From NCBI GenBank assembly GCA_002812745.2, contig NCSJ02000093.1:1-64000 (forward strand): a DNA stretch of 64,000 nucleotides, in the 5' to 3' direction. Of this stretch, positions 23,342 to 35,253 are shown one piece after another. Numbering within the stretch: the stretch's first letter is position 1; every line of letters begins with the position of its first letter. The stretch is from Scytalidium lignicola (taxonomy: Eukaryota; Ascomycota; Leotiomycetes). The notes under the pieces were generated by a model. That model was not told the origin of the DNA. It worked only from the letters and a program-made list of their open reading frames with translations, and searched no databases. The position numbers were made by a program, and so were the translations under genes.

Positions 23342-26300
23342 GGCCAAAAGCTGATACGAGTTGTCGTAATCGAAAGAAAGTTAAAGGCGACCCTCGCGAT
23401 GTTTTCGGGAGATGAATCGAGGGGGCTGAAAGCGAATGCTGAAAGAAAACGGTTCTTGTAATTTATTGAACCATAGGAAACAAGTGAAACGACAGATATA
23501 TGATGATGATGCCAGCGATTGAATTATTCTGGTTGATTTTATGAAATGAGCTGAAAGGTTATCGAGATGGCACAAGGTGCATTGCACCGCCCAACTTACG
23601 CAGCTTCGCCCCGTTATTGCCAAGAAGTGGAGGCTGATTCGCGTCTACATTTGGCATCACGGTTTCAGGTACCGAAAAGGGTTAAGATTTGACACGTATT
23701 CTGCGCACCCTCCGGTGTGGTTCAAGTAGTGCTTACGAAGAACCTTTCGACCCCCTTAGGAGGATTTGTGACAGCTGTCATGTCATTTAAGTTCCCCCCG
23801 AGGAGGATGAGAGCCGGTGTGTCTGGAGGGTCTTCGAATGTATGCTAATCATCACACACCACACACTGCCACATACAATATTTCACCCGCCACAACGAGA
23901 CTCCATAAAAGGACACTATTAGTTGTACGTGTAAACTGTATGTATTGATTGAGGGTAGTCATCAAGTGATGATCTGCTTCTTCGAACTACTTTTTCTTAC
24001 TGTAGAGTACGTTGCCCCAGCTTAGCTTCATCTATTTCTGGTCACTTTGTGATGATCAAACGCATGGATGGACTTCCTTTGAAGACGATTATTGTACTAC
24101 AAGAAACTATCTCGACGCGTTGTTTGTCTTTATTTAAAGCAAATCTATTATATGTCGCTCTGCCTGTACTGGTGCCATTGCATGCAGACTTCCTCGTTGC
24201 TTCCAATGTAGTAAACCCCAATCAAACCGCCGTTTTGCTCTTCACATCCAGGTTGACCATTAGTCTACTAAATCTATCCCTTCTGTCGCTCATTAATCGT
24301 CAATTCATGCACTGTTCATAGAGCTTTCTAGTTTTGTGAATCGGATCAATACTTCAATTCTAAGCTCCGAAAGAGGTTCGAAAAGCTTTACTTACAAAAG
24401 ATTGGTTGATCTGATATCCCATCCCTACACAGCTTGGCCCGGCCGTGTCGTGACAAGATCCCTCCGACGCCAGTTTGAGCAGATAGAAAAAAGCATTTCG
24501 CCCAACCCCTATCAACGCCTGCAATATAAAAAAAATGCTGTCCAGCCGAAACAGATCATCGCAGTCGCGAAGATAGCATTCCAGACCAGTCTTTCACCCG
24601 GAGTCATGACATAGCCGCCAAAAGTAACGTTATGCTGGTACCAACTTATCTTTACCCGATGCACGAGGAGACTATACCATGATGGTTGAGGTAGGTAAGT
24701 CAGATGGTATTTTCCCATTATGTTTTTAAACTTCGAATGAGGCTTTTGCAAAGAATTGAAAGTGGCACTCGAAGTTTCGTGATACTTCATTTCTCCGAAT
24801 GAAGTGCCTGATGTATCGAGGCTCGGGACTCGGGACTGAAATGAGGAAATTCACTGGCAACCACTTCCTTGCAGCTCAACAATCGCTGTTACCTTTCTGA
24901 AATGCGATGTTAAGTCTAAAGAAGCTAATAACAGAAGTGCCTTTTACATCAGCTCACTGCCTCTTTACATTTTCAGTCAGTCATAGAGTTAAACGTGGCT
25001 GGAATCCAAGGGTGTTCGGTAACAGGCAGAATGTTGCAGATGTTCAACAATGAGCAGAATCAGGAAAGACTGAGACCTAGTTACCTTCCTCGACCGCGAG
25101 CACAGCTCTTTCCGTTTACTCCAACAAGTTATGCAAGGCAAAGAAAATAATCTACCTTTTTAGTTCCACCCGAGACGGTATTCGCAGTCCTTAACAAGAA
25201 TTAAGAATGATGCTGTCACACATACACAAACACGACGTTCCACGCTGTATAAATTATTATGCATTATTATTATTATTCTGCTACTACCCAGACAAATTTC
25301 GTCCTCGATCAATTCCACAAGCTTTATCTTATAGGAATCGGAGCTTTACCCTCGAAAGTTTTAGCTAGATATGTGAGCTGTAAGCAATTGGCAGATTGTA
25401 ACGTCATCGACCCTCACCCCCGTAGGATCCGGGACAACAACGATAAATGCATTTTATTAATCCTCTTAATCCCGAAGAGAACGGGCGGTCACAAGACACT
25501 AGAAGATACTGTATTATCGTTTGCGTAGCTGAGTCTAGATGGCAGCAGCCTCCGATTATCCGTGCAACCGAGCCAAGAATTGAAGGACCCAAAAAAGAAT
25601 CTGATCATCGTGGAGCATCTATGTCATACGGTTCTATTTGCTGAAGAGTTTGTGCGTGATCGGTAAATTAGCCATTCCGGAATTACTATACTCTTTTTTT
25701 TCGCAGTTGGAAGATTCCGATATCTTTCGACGGCATCTTGCATGGTGGAGCGTTTGCCCCGGTGTTACCTCCGTACCAATGACGGAGCTTACACACCTGC
25801 TGCATGCTTTCTAGCAGACGTAATAATCAGCATGATATAGCGGGTGTTGTTCCGCTGGTGAGCTCTTCCCTGACACCACAGGAATTCTGCTCAAATCATA
25901 TTCCCAACGTATGACCCTCCTTGTACAGGACAGCCCTTTGAAGCCAGGAGAACCTAAACATAGACGAATCAGAAGGCGAGTTGCACAGTATCTTTCAAAT
26001 TATTATCCATTGATTGTGGCCCGCCGGGGTCTCTAAACATTCCTTCTCTGGCATTTTTTTACTTCTCCTTTTCTCTGCTTCTTATTATTTTTTAAGACTC
26101 TATCATCAGTTCTCATCGTAATATCCTATTGTATTTCTCTCGGATATTCCCTCCCGTTTCGCTTCACAACCCTTGTTGTTTATCAAATAGAGTTGGATGC
26201 AGAAGCTTCCCTAGGTAATACTGTACAGTACCGGCGGAAGTTTTTTCCTTCCGGCATTTCCGTGACCCCTCTCACTCACTTTACACCAGGACAGGAAACT

Positions 26301-27934
26301 CCCAGACTGAGGCAACTACAGATTGTGATAAACTGATCCGTAAAACAGACGTACAGTACAGTACGAATGGGAATACTATTTGCGTTGAAGTTCTAGCTGA
26401 AACAAAACCAGCTTTTCATCACTCGAGAAGCCTCGCAGCTCTTAGTGTAAAGAGGAGAATACAAGTCTAAGTCGAAGATTTAACCTCGTTTTACCCCTCA
26501 TTCTCTCCCCATGTCTACATACACGATGGCAATGCCTGCCAAGATCATGTCTGCAACAAATAGGAGGTACTTCGAATATTTCCAGTCACATACGCCCAGG
26601 AGTCGCGGTAAGTTAACCATAGCGTACAGCTCAGGTTTCGTACGAAACTGACAGGCACGGCTTGTAAATTCTCCGGATCTTCTTGCATCCTCGAGCCTTC
26701 TTTAAACCTCCGCAACGACGTTACCAAACCTGGACGACAGATTCTACACAGCCTCCGCACGTTTCTCACGCTCTGCACCGAAATGGCAATGTTTGCGATT
26801 TTGAATGCGAAAAGGAAAAAAGGAAACAGTTGTAGATCGATGGCCACCAACCATAGGAGAGATTTCTGACGTCTCAGATTCAATTCTGCATGATCTTCCC
26901 AGGGTCTAGTGATTGGTCGTCAACCTGATGCCCTCGAAAACAAGGGAGGTTGCCGCCTTGCCGACGCTGAACGTGCCTGAGGAGGGGGATTTTTGCGCTT
27001 GAATCTTTGTAAAGTGGAGCAAGGGACGATCATCGGCAATGGCGTTCGTTGGCGTCGCTGCTTATTCTCACCATCCAACGGCCATCATCATCATCCATTT
27101 CCCTTGGTGACAATAGCCTCTCCCAACCAGCGTTATTCTTTCTATGACTACTTGTCTCTTCCGGGTGTTTGCATATTAAATATATAATCTTGAAAATTAT
27201 CTTGGCTTTGTTTTGATTTTCTCTACTTCAACTTTCTATTGTTTATGCGGAGACGCTTGAGTGGTATCCGTCTTTGTTACTGGAAGCTCTCTGACCCCTA
27301 GAAATCGAGGCTGTGCAATGATTTGCAACTCTATCTCTTTTCACGCCCTATACTGCTTTAAGGTCTCTCTTTCATGCATCGGTAAGTCTCGAGAATCCTC
27401 GACTTACGTTGGAGACTCGCACAGACTTCATGACTACCTGTGACGTTTGGCGCTTGCCCTCGGTTCGGGTCCCTTACTAACCTAGATAAAGAAGCTTGAT
27501 TCTGATTATCCATGATATGTATCCGCCTGATCCACATATTCAAGCGTCTTTGATTGGCTGATATGATGTTCGCCGGTATTGTTTTGTCAACCGCTTGTTT
27601 TTTTCTTGTATATGGAGGAATCCAGATCGCTTACGCGAGGAACCGGCCCCGACTTAGGCTCACCTATTGTTTAGAAACGTGTTTGTGACAAACTCGCCGC
27701 TTAGACCCACGCAAGTTGCTGGTTTTACGATGTTAAGAGATGGCTGAGTCTCGCAACTATATCCAAGTTAGGTTCCGGATCTAGTCATTCCTTTTATTCT
27801 CACATATGGCTTTGGCCAGGAGGAGATTCTTGAGACCTGCTTGGCATGTTTTGAATCTCCAGAAAGGAATCCAGGAGTCGTTGACTGCAAAATAATATCA
27901 AAACTTTTGCTAGGAACAATTCTCTGAGTCAATT
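23342..27934. other. Gene-poor interval before the Egh16-like gene
   Basis: About 4.6 kb with only short open frames. The one weak candidate, at 24,512-24,790 on the minus strand, is listed separately. Small palindromes such as TACTGTACAGTACCGG (near 26,219) and ACGTACAGTACAGTACG (near 26,349) recur. No transposon coding relic was recognised. Confidence 0.5.
24512..24790 (-). CDS. Doubtful small single-helix membrane protein (92 aa)
   Basis: ATG at 24,790, stop at 24,512. The C-terminal third reads like a genuine tail-anchored protein: VMTPGERLVWNAIF, then a hydrophobic ATAMICFGWTAFFLYC and a basic end. The N-terminal two thirds look less protein-like, so the real first exon may be elsewhere, with splicing into the part near 24,610. 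The family is unknown. It is kept because the tail composition is unlike the random frames around it. Confidence 0.25.
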   Translation of the reverse strand: MKYHETSSATFNSLQKPHSKFKNIMGKYHLTYLPQPSWYSLLVHRVKISWYQHNVTFGGYVMTPGERLVWNAIFATAMICFGWTAFFLYCRR

Positions 27935-27942
27935 ATAAAAAC
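27935..27942 (+). promoter_or_regulatory. TATA box of the Egh16-like gene
   Basis: TATAAAAA about 190 bp upstream of the ATG at 28,124, followed by a CT-rich tract and a long CA/T-rich leader. This suggests a strong, regulated promoter. Confidence 0.55.
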
Positions 27943-28123
27943 CTCCTATTCCTCCTCTCTTTTCTCATCATCAGCATCAACAAACACATTCAGTTTCTTT
28001 CTTCTACCTTCAGTATTATTCATTCAATTCTATAGTTGCTTACGATTGATTCGTAACCACATTCATCTTTAAAATCCTATTTCAACACACACATCCAAAT
28101 TTATAATAAAACATTTCTGCAAA

Positions 28124-28969
28124 ATGCTTTCCAAGATCTTTCTCATTGCTCTGGTAGCATCACCTCTTGTTCATGCTCATGGAAAGGTTTCTGTTGCGGT
28201 ATATTCCCCAATCTTTCAAATACTTGCTCAATAAAACTGATCATCTCAGACCGGTGACCAAGGAGGAAACACCACCGCTCTCGGTATCCAGGGCGGCGTT
28301 ATCCCTGGTGCTGGCCCAAACAAAGAAACTGAAGTCGATACCACTGTCTTCAACAGGCTTGCTGCTGCAACCGATGGTCTGGGCAAGACCAAGGCTGGAC
28401 CCAACACTCTCGATGGGATGTCGGCCGTCATTGCACAATCCGGCAGTACTCTCCCACAAGTCAGTGCCAGTGGTGGCTCTATCAGTGGAACTCTCCATGT
28501 TGTTACCACCGATGGTGCCGGACCATATACGGCCATAGTCGACCCAACTGGTACCGGTGCCTTTAGCCAAGGAACGAAAGCTGACGTAACTACACAAGTC
28601 CCAGGCAGAAGAGGCAATATCGCAGCCCCTAAGCAACGCCGTTTTATTCCCCGCATGCTTGTTAAGATTGGCATTATGAAGCGTGCTGCTAATGTCAATG
28701 AGGACTTCCCCATCGCGGTTCAGGTCCCTGCTGGAACTACATGTACTGGTACTGTTGGCGGTCAATCGAATGTCTGTCTTATGAAGCTTGTGAATCCTTC
28801 TGCTGCGGGACCTTTTGGAGGAGTAATTGCCTTCCAGATGGCTGATGCTGCTTCTGGAGGCACTGCCGCTGCTAACGGAACTGCTACCACTGCTGAAGCT
28901 ACTACCGCTGACAATGCGCAGACTGAGAAGGGTAAAAGAGAATTTATCGGCGCTAAATTCAGAGTGTGA
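28124..28969 (+). CDS. Secreted Egh16/Gas-like protein (DUF3129)
   Basis: Two exons, 28,124-28,198 and 28,250-28,969, with a 51-bp intron directly after the signal-peptide region; 264 aa. Residues 1-19 form a signal peptide (MLSKIFLIALVASPLVHA), with cleavage before HGK. The mature part has the Gly/Ala/Thr-rich features of the Egh16 family: GDQGGNTTALGIQ, and NEDFPIAVQVPAGTTCTGTVGGQ with a short Cys pair ending SNVC. This family includes the appressorium-associated GAS1/GAS2 proteins of Magnaporthe and Egh16 of powdery mildew. An Ala/Thr-rich tail ends in a charged segment. It acts outside the cell, possibly during host-surface development, but the molecular activity is unknown. It lies alone in a gene-poor stretch. 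Confidence 0.85.
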
Positions 28970-30031
28970 GCCGTTCATTCTTGAATCATCAGTCTGGTAT
29001 TTAAAAGTCATACTGAAGGAATTTGGCAAAACCAACTTTCCTATGTCGGGTAAAGGGTGGCTGGTGGAAGGAGGGTTGGATTAGATGTGACTTAGTGTAA
29101 ATTAGGGGCTTTCCTTTATATTATTCTATCTATTCTCTCATGTATCGTGTACTATTCAAAGTGAATCCTAACCTCACATTACGATATTAAGAATAATATG
29201 GGATTTATATCTTTCTGACACTTCAAGAAATTAAAGTGAAATTAATTCACTTAATTAAACCTCAATTCTCCTTATCTGATAGAGTCTAAGATACCCATTG
29301 AAGTTAGTAATGGTAACCAGCAGCAACCAGTAGTTATATAAGAAGAGAAATATCCTGGAATACCTGCAGAGTAATGGGATAACTTTCATCACGCTTTGGA
29401 TTCTTCAACTACACAGTAGGAGAAGGTCTTAAGTTTCAAGGATGCAGATTTGTAAAAAATATTCGACATCTAAGAACTTACGTATTTTTAAATTTAAAGC
29501 ACTTTAAATATGTTGAAACTAAATTGACGACAAAAATAAACACGACAACAACAAATTGCCATTTTAAGAAATGGAAATAATGTGGGTTCTTGTTGCCGAG
29601 TGTATATGTATTTACTGTTTGCAATTGAAGGATCTTTTGTAAGATCTCTAATAGTGTTGGATTTCTGGTGGATAATACCTGGCAGGATGACAGATAACTA
29701 TATGATAACTGTTAAAACCAGAGAACCCGGAATAGAAGGAAAGGCTCTATCGAGAGAACTAGTGCACATTTTACTAACTTATTTCCTTTGAATTAAGCTA
29801 CCATGTTGTTTATTTACTGCTCGCTTCAGGGATCGAGTTTAAGTGAATACGCAAGAAACTTAGCTTTATTTAATAGTAATGTCCTTCTCGAGTGCTTTTC
29901 AGGATCTTTTAAAAGAAAGCTGTCAGTAATGACTTCTTATTTTACGGTTGTTGTTTGTTATAGATTTAAGTCGCTGGTATTTGACAAGTAGATAGAGGAT
30001 ATCCAATTTTCTTTATACTTAACAAGACAAG

Positions 30032-30067
<36 letters not shown>

Positions 30068-30630
30068 AGTATGTATGGAAAAGAAGGTAGAAAAAAGCTT
30101 GAACTTNAAAAAAAAAATTAGACAAAATGACAAAAACCTAAACCCCTCCAGCTGCAGCTGAGAGGGATCTAGGGAAAACCAGGCGAACTGATTTTTTGTA
30201 CCGTCAAAGCAACGCCCATGTACAGAGGCAGATAATGGGGGCCAAGCCACTCCGTCAAAGTACATGGGCCTTGGCTTTGAGGTACTAGCATGATCTTAAT
30301 CTAGGTTATATGTGTAAAGATCACGATGGGAAGGTACGTTGCAGGCGTCAATAGTGACTAGTGAGTAGCAGGTTTTGAAACGAGGTAAGGTTAGTCGATT
30401 CCTCTTATGTAGTTGTGTTAGCCGATGGGGAAAACGATAAGTTCTCAATGTGTAAGGTTTATTTATTTGTGCCTTTGAATAGGGTAAGTTGATTTTTTGA
30501 TCTATAAATCACAGCCAACCACTGGCGCTGAAAACTGTTAATAAAAAGTACCATATATATGTCCATGCCACAGACTGTTTTCATGCTCCTTAGAACGCCA
30601 ACACACCGTTATATGCAAATAAAGCCCCTA
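28970..30630. other. Intergenic region with microsatellite
   Basis: Between the Egh16-like gene and the 3' end of TAF6. AT-rich, with only short frames and a perfect AC repeat near 30,033. No gene is seen. Confidence 0.5.
30033..30062 (+). repeat. (AC)15 microsatellite
   Basis: Fifteen perfect AC dinucleotides followed by ATATAAG. It is likely length-polymorphic between strains. Confidence 0.95.
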
Positions 30631-32055
30631 TCAATTCTTTCCCGCTGACTCCAATATGGTCTTATTGAGATGGCTATTTCCCAGCGCCGCCACCCTGCTT
30701 CCAATTACAGTGCCCAAATACTCCTCCAATGCGGCCTTATCATCTGCGTTACCGCTAGCACCGTTGGTCAAAAGGTGTGAACTATCCACCATGCCCTTGA
30801 TGGCTTTTATGATAGCCGCTATGAGCAGTCTAACTTCTTCATCATTTTCTCCTCTCTCATTCTGGTGCTTGAGAAGGATATACTCAAACTCCTTTAGGTA
30901 TGGAAGAATGAGAGTTCTCACCGCCTCTGGCCCACCGACAATAGCAACACCGCTGAGAGCGCCGTACTGTTCCCCGGGAGGTTTTGACGGGTCAAGGAAT
31001 GTCTTGAGAAATGTACGAACCAGTCTTGGCCTTAATTCCCTATTCGAGTGTGCGTACTTCTTTGCAATCTGACCGACAAGAGAGATTGAGAAATCGCGAA
31101 GTTGATATAAGTCCCTCAAATGGTCTGGCCCAGCACCAGCACCAAGCTTGTGCCCGATAATGCACGTCAGAACAGGTGGAATGAGAGATGCAACGTATGG
31201 ATCAATAAATAGAGACGTATTCGCAATCATGGCTGCTGTGAGTTCCATCATCTGGCGTAGAACAAAGAGGTTATTCAGTGAATGTGTAACCTTCTCCGCA
31301 ACAAATTGGATGAAATACGGCACAAGTTGGTGAAGACCAGGATCAGATCGAACGCTTTCGAGAGCTGATTCTCTTAATGCTGTGACCTCTGGATCTGGGT
31401 CTTCATCCAATATAGCACCACGAATCTTGTCGAAGAAGAGAATCAATTCTTTAGAGACGACATGTTTTACTAGTGGTTTGAATGTCACATTATCGTTGCC
31501 AGCCAAGGCTGCAAGAGCCGGATTTGCACCCGGGCCTTTAGGAACAAGCTCATTTGCTCTTGCTTCTGCGGTGGTAGGATTTTGAGGTATGGACGGTTGC
31601 ACTCCTTCAACGGCAAGCCAGTGTGCTGAGAACCATTAACATTGAACAAGAGAAAGAGCCGATAACAGCCTACCAGTAAACGTCATATCTCGAGGAACCT
31701 TGGGTAAAGGAGCATTGATGAGCTTTTCAAAATCCACCTCCTCATCTTCAATATAGAATAGCGGCTGACCAGGGCCTAATGAAGCTTCTCCAAACCGTAA
31801 CGGTCTCGTAGATTCATATCCATATAGTGGTTCAACATCCAAAACTCTTAGCGCTTGTGTTATATCCTGTGTCCCTAATACAGTCCTCTTCGCCTGGTGC
31901 ATAAATCGCATTGCCTCCACAATGACTTGACCAATCCGATATTCAACATCTTGCGACAGAGCTCTAACAGCCTCCTCGTTCAGTGACGAAATGCCAACTG
32001 ATTCTGCGACATCTCGGACATTGTCCGGATTCCACACTAACTTAGGTTCCGACAT
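30631..32055 (-). CDS. TAF6: TAF6, TFIID (and possibly SAGA) subunit
   Basis: Two exons, 32,055-31,674 and 31,625-30,631, with a 48-bp intron; 458 aa. Residues 1-70 form the histone fold that pairs with TAF9 ([15 protein letters not shown] and the helix around [15 protein letters not shown]). A linker ([18 protein letters not shown]) and the joined sequence [19 protein letters not shown] are classic TAF6. The C-terminal half is the HEAT-like TAF6 domain ([24 protein letters not shown]-type motif [13 protein letters not shown]). The product is nuclear and works in RNA polymerase II preinitiation. It is divergent from CDC8, with about 590 bp of shared promoter. TAF11, another TFIID subunit, lies only about 3.2 kb from its start. 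Confidence 0.95.
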
Positions 32056-32644
32056 CGTGATAATGTTGGAATAAACTTGGTTGAGCGCGTGTCAATGAAA
32101 CTCCTCAACCTCTAGTTATCTTCGTAAATATCAAAGCCGTGCTCTATTTTCGACATTGAGATGATCGCAATTGCTGTACATGGGGGATCCGACGGCCCAA
32201 GATGTTCTGCAAGTGACGGAAGGGTATCAAGGTGGAGCGTTCGCTCGCAAGGCTGAAATCCAACATTAAAGTATGGAGAGTGGTTTGAAGTCGGGATTTT
32301 GATGACTAATCTGAGGTGGCAGAAGGACGACAAGGCGGCAACTGAGATATTGCCCTCTCTTTTATGACACTTCTGGCTTAACGATATATAAAAAGTTAAC
32401 TAACTAGTTGAAACAACAATATTTCTCTATTTAAAAATTATGATTTTTACTGTTGACTTTTAAAGTGAATTTGTTAATATGTGATGAGCTTCAGGAGAAG
32501 ACGCGCATCACCGTTTTGCGGGCAAGTCGCGTCTCAATGACGTGAAAGTCCCCCACATTATTGACCCGATCTTCAAAAATTTCATAGTTCATTACACAAA
32601 ACAATAAATTAACCATAACATTAACCATATTGGTTTTAGCAGTA
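32056..32644. promoter_or_regulatory. Shared upstream region of TAF6 and CDC8
   Basis: About 590 bp between two divergent start codons. It contains an AT-rich centre (32,380-32,480). No specific binding site was recognised. Confidence 0.4.
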
Positions 32645-33563
32645 ATGGCAAGCAATGATGACCAAGATCGACATTGGCTGCAGCCAACAAAACCAATAAC
32701 CCGCGGTGCATTTATAGTTATCGAAGGGCTAGATCGAGCTGGGAAGACTACACAAGTCAAGACCCTTGCAGATGAATTATACAGCTCAGGGAGGAATGTG
32801 AAAACTATACGCTTTCCTGGTATATAGAATACTACCCTTAGATTATTATCATATTATCTCTTTGACTAAGAGAACTCAATGCGTAGAACGGACTTCTCCA
32901 ATCGGCCAAATGATCAATAGCTACCTCCAAAGCAAAGCAGAAATGGACGATCATGTAATACATCTACTCTTCTCTGCCAATCGCTGGGAATTTTCGTAAA
33001 TGCGTCCTATCAATCTTTTTTTATCCTTCTTGTTTCAACAGACCAGCTGACTGGGAAAAAATATCAGGAAATTCATTTCTGAAAACATAGCAAAAGGCTA
33101 CACGATCATCTGCGATCGTTATTACTACTCCGGAATAGTCTATAGCGCCGCAAAACAAAACCAAGCCCTTTCATTAGCTTGGGCCCATGAGCCAGAAGTA
33201 GGATTGCCACGGCCAGATCTAGTCGTATTCCTAGATCTGGACTCGGAAGAGGCTGAGAAAAGAGGTGGATATGGAGACGAGAAATACGAGAAGAAAGAGA
33301 TGCAAAAACGGGTACGGGAATTGTTCCTAGATTTGCCGCTGTTGGGAACAGATGAAAGCTTAGATATGCTTGTGATTAATGCGGGTGGTTCGATCAAGGA
33401 GGTTGCGAAGGAGATAAAGGAGAAGGTCTTTACGAAAGTGGAAGAAGTGGAAGAAGGCAAACTTGGAGATGAGCTCAGGGTGGTAAGAGCTTGGCATGAT
33501 GGTGTTTTAGATAAACTTGACGAGAAGAAGAGAGGCAAAGAACTTAATGATCGATCGTTATGA
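32645..33563 (+). CDS. CDC8: Thymidylate (dTMP) kinase
   Basis: Three exons: 32,645-32,819, 32,887-32,995 and 33,068-33,563; 259 aa. The P-loop reads [12 protein letters not shown] at about residues 24-35. After intron 1, [13 protein letters not shown] gives the substrate-binding Arg, then [10 protein letters not shown] and [16 protein letters not shown] (DRY motif), and [14 protein letters not shown]. For intron 2 an earlier CAG acceptor would introduce a stop, so the ATCAG acceptor with a CTGAC branch site is the one that keeps the frame. The enzyme makes dTDP from dTMP with ATP, in nucleus and cytosol, and is essential for DNA synthesis. The C-terminal tail is Lys/Glu-rich. It ends tail to tail with GTP cyclohydrolase I. 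Confidence 0.94.
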
Positions 33564-33785
33564 CCTGTTGTTCCTTTCAAATTTCAACATTGACGATATA
33601 TATGCATCTAAATAATAGAATGAGTAGCATTGTCCAGACGTCTTATGAATAATGTATGTATTGGCGTTAAAGCCAACAAACCGTATGACCCCAGAGCTCG
33701 GCGTTGAAGATCACGATGCTCATTTAATGCCCCATTTGACCAACTCCAGAACACCTAGAAACCCAAATCCCTCCGATATGTACAT

Positions 33786-34872
33786 CTACCACCGATTAAG
33801 ACCCACAAGACTTAGAAATTCCATCCTAGATTTCTCCTTTTTCTCCATGCAGCCTAAGACGCAGCTTGTAATCGTTGTGGCACTGGTCTTTTGCACACCG
33901 CGCATAACCATGCAAAGATGGCTGGACTCCACGATGACGGCAATACCTTGCGGTTTCAGAATCTCCATGATTGCATTTGCGACGTCCTTCGTAAGACGTT
34001 CTTGAATTTGTAGGCGGCGTGAAAACATATCTGCAATGCGGGGTAGCTTTGATATGCCGATGACGTCTTTATCGGGGATGTATCCAATATGCATCTACAA
34101 CAAAATCAGTTAGCAAGCTTCAGACAAATAGGAGACTCAAATTAAAAACAAGGGGTTTTACCTTTCCAGTAAATGGAACCATATGGTGTTCACACAGACT
34201 GAACACTTCAATATCCTTTACAATTACCATTTCGTTATGCCCTTCATGGAAGATAGCATCATTAACAATATCCCGTACATTCTCCTGATATCCTTTAGTG
34301 AAATAAAGTAAAGCTTTAGCATATCTCTCTGGGGTGCCAAGGAGGCCCTCCCTGTTTGGGTCTTCTCCTAAGCAAGCAAGAATTGTGCGCACGGCATCGG
34401 AGATTTTATTAATTCTAATAGCAGATTGTTCTTCGTTTTCTTCGAGACGCTCACGGGTTCCACGGCCTTGGATGATATTAGTGCATGCCATTAAAAGATG
34501 TATAGTACCCATTGGCATTTTCTATCACCTACTTGGTTTACTCAATCCATCAAAATCAACAACCGGAGTGGGGGACCGAGTTTCGGTGATTGGCCTGGCA
34601 GGAGAAGCTTCATCACGAGGATCTCTTGCGGCCTTACTCAAAATACTTCTTCTTCGTCCATGGGTATGGGTCCCATTCGGCTTCGAATTGAGCCTTTTGT
34701 TGGCCCTTTGCCTGGTCCTCTTGCGTTTGCGGGTGGCTTCGGACTCTTCACCATTCTGCCTTTTAGGAGTTCCATTTGGCGTAGTCTGCCCTGATAGAAC
34801 TGGGCTGCCATTGATTGAAGGCTCCTTACCTTCGGCATTCCTAACATTAGGCGTATCAGTCAATTCGGCCAT
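33786..34872 (-). CDS. FOL2: GTP cyclohydrolase I
   Basis: Three exons: 34,872-34,533, 34,466-34,162 and 34,094-33,786; 317 aa. The N-terminal 115 residues are low-complexity, with a basic patch ([13 protein letters not shown]). The catalytic domain follows: [42 protein letters not shown] (zinc Cys and the His pair), [25 protein letters not shown], and [16 protein letters not shown] with the second zinc Cys. It converts GTP to 7,8-dihydroneopterin triphosphate, the first step to folate and tetrahydrobiopterin. The gene is divergent from TAF11 with about 380 bp between starts. Its 3' end faces the thymidylate kinase gene about 220 bp away. Confidence 0.95.
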
Positions 34873-35253
34873 TATTGTTGTAATGTGACGTTGATTCTTT
34901 GTTGGAGGATGTGTCGAACCCTGAAGTTTTCGGAGGGGAAAAACTATCTGGAATTTAGTAAGTCCGAGCTGATTGCGTTAATTTATCCATTATAGGCAGG
35001 CGGTAAGACTTTTAAATTACTAGTGCCTCCGAGATTAGGCAAAGTCGCACGAGTGCATAACTTCAGCCTTGTCTAGTGAATTCTATCATGAGAGCCGACT
35101 CCTGACACCGTCATTCTCTTCCAGCAATTCATCGACTACGCGCTCCTTGCCCTTTCAGCAATTCCATTATCTGAAGTGCGATATACCAATTACATTACTG
35201 AACAACTTAGACATTTACAGATAGATGTCGCTTGCGCGACGGCAAAAAGGAAT

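Noticed and set aside
28241..29035. Minus-strand open frame of 264 codons
   Set aside because: It is antisense to the Egh16-like gene, whose plus-strand frame has a signal peptide, an intron and family motifs. The antisense frame is Ser-rich with no domain.
33140..33580. Minus-strand Ser-rich frame of 146 codons
   Set aside because: Antisense shadow of the thymidylate kinase last exon.
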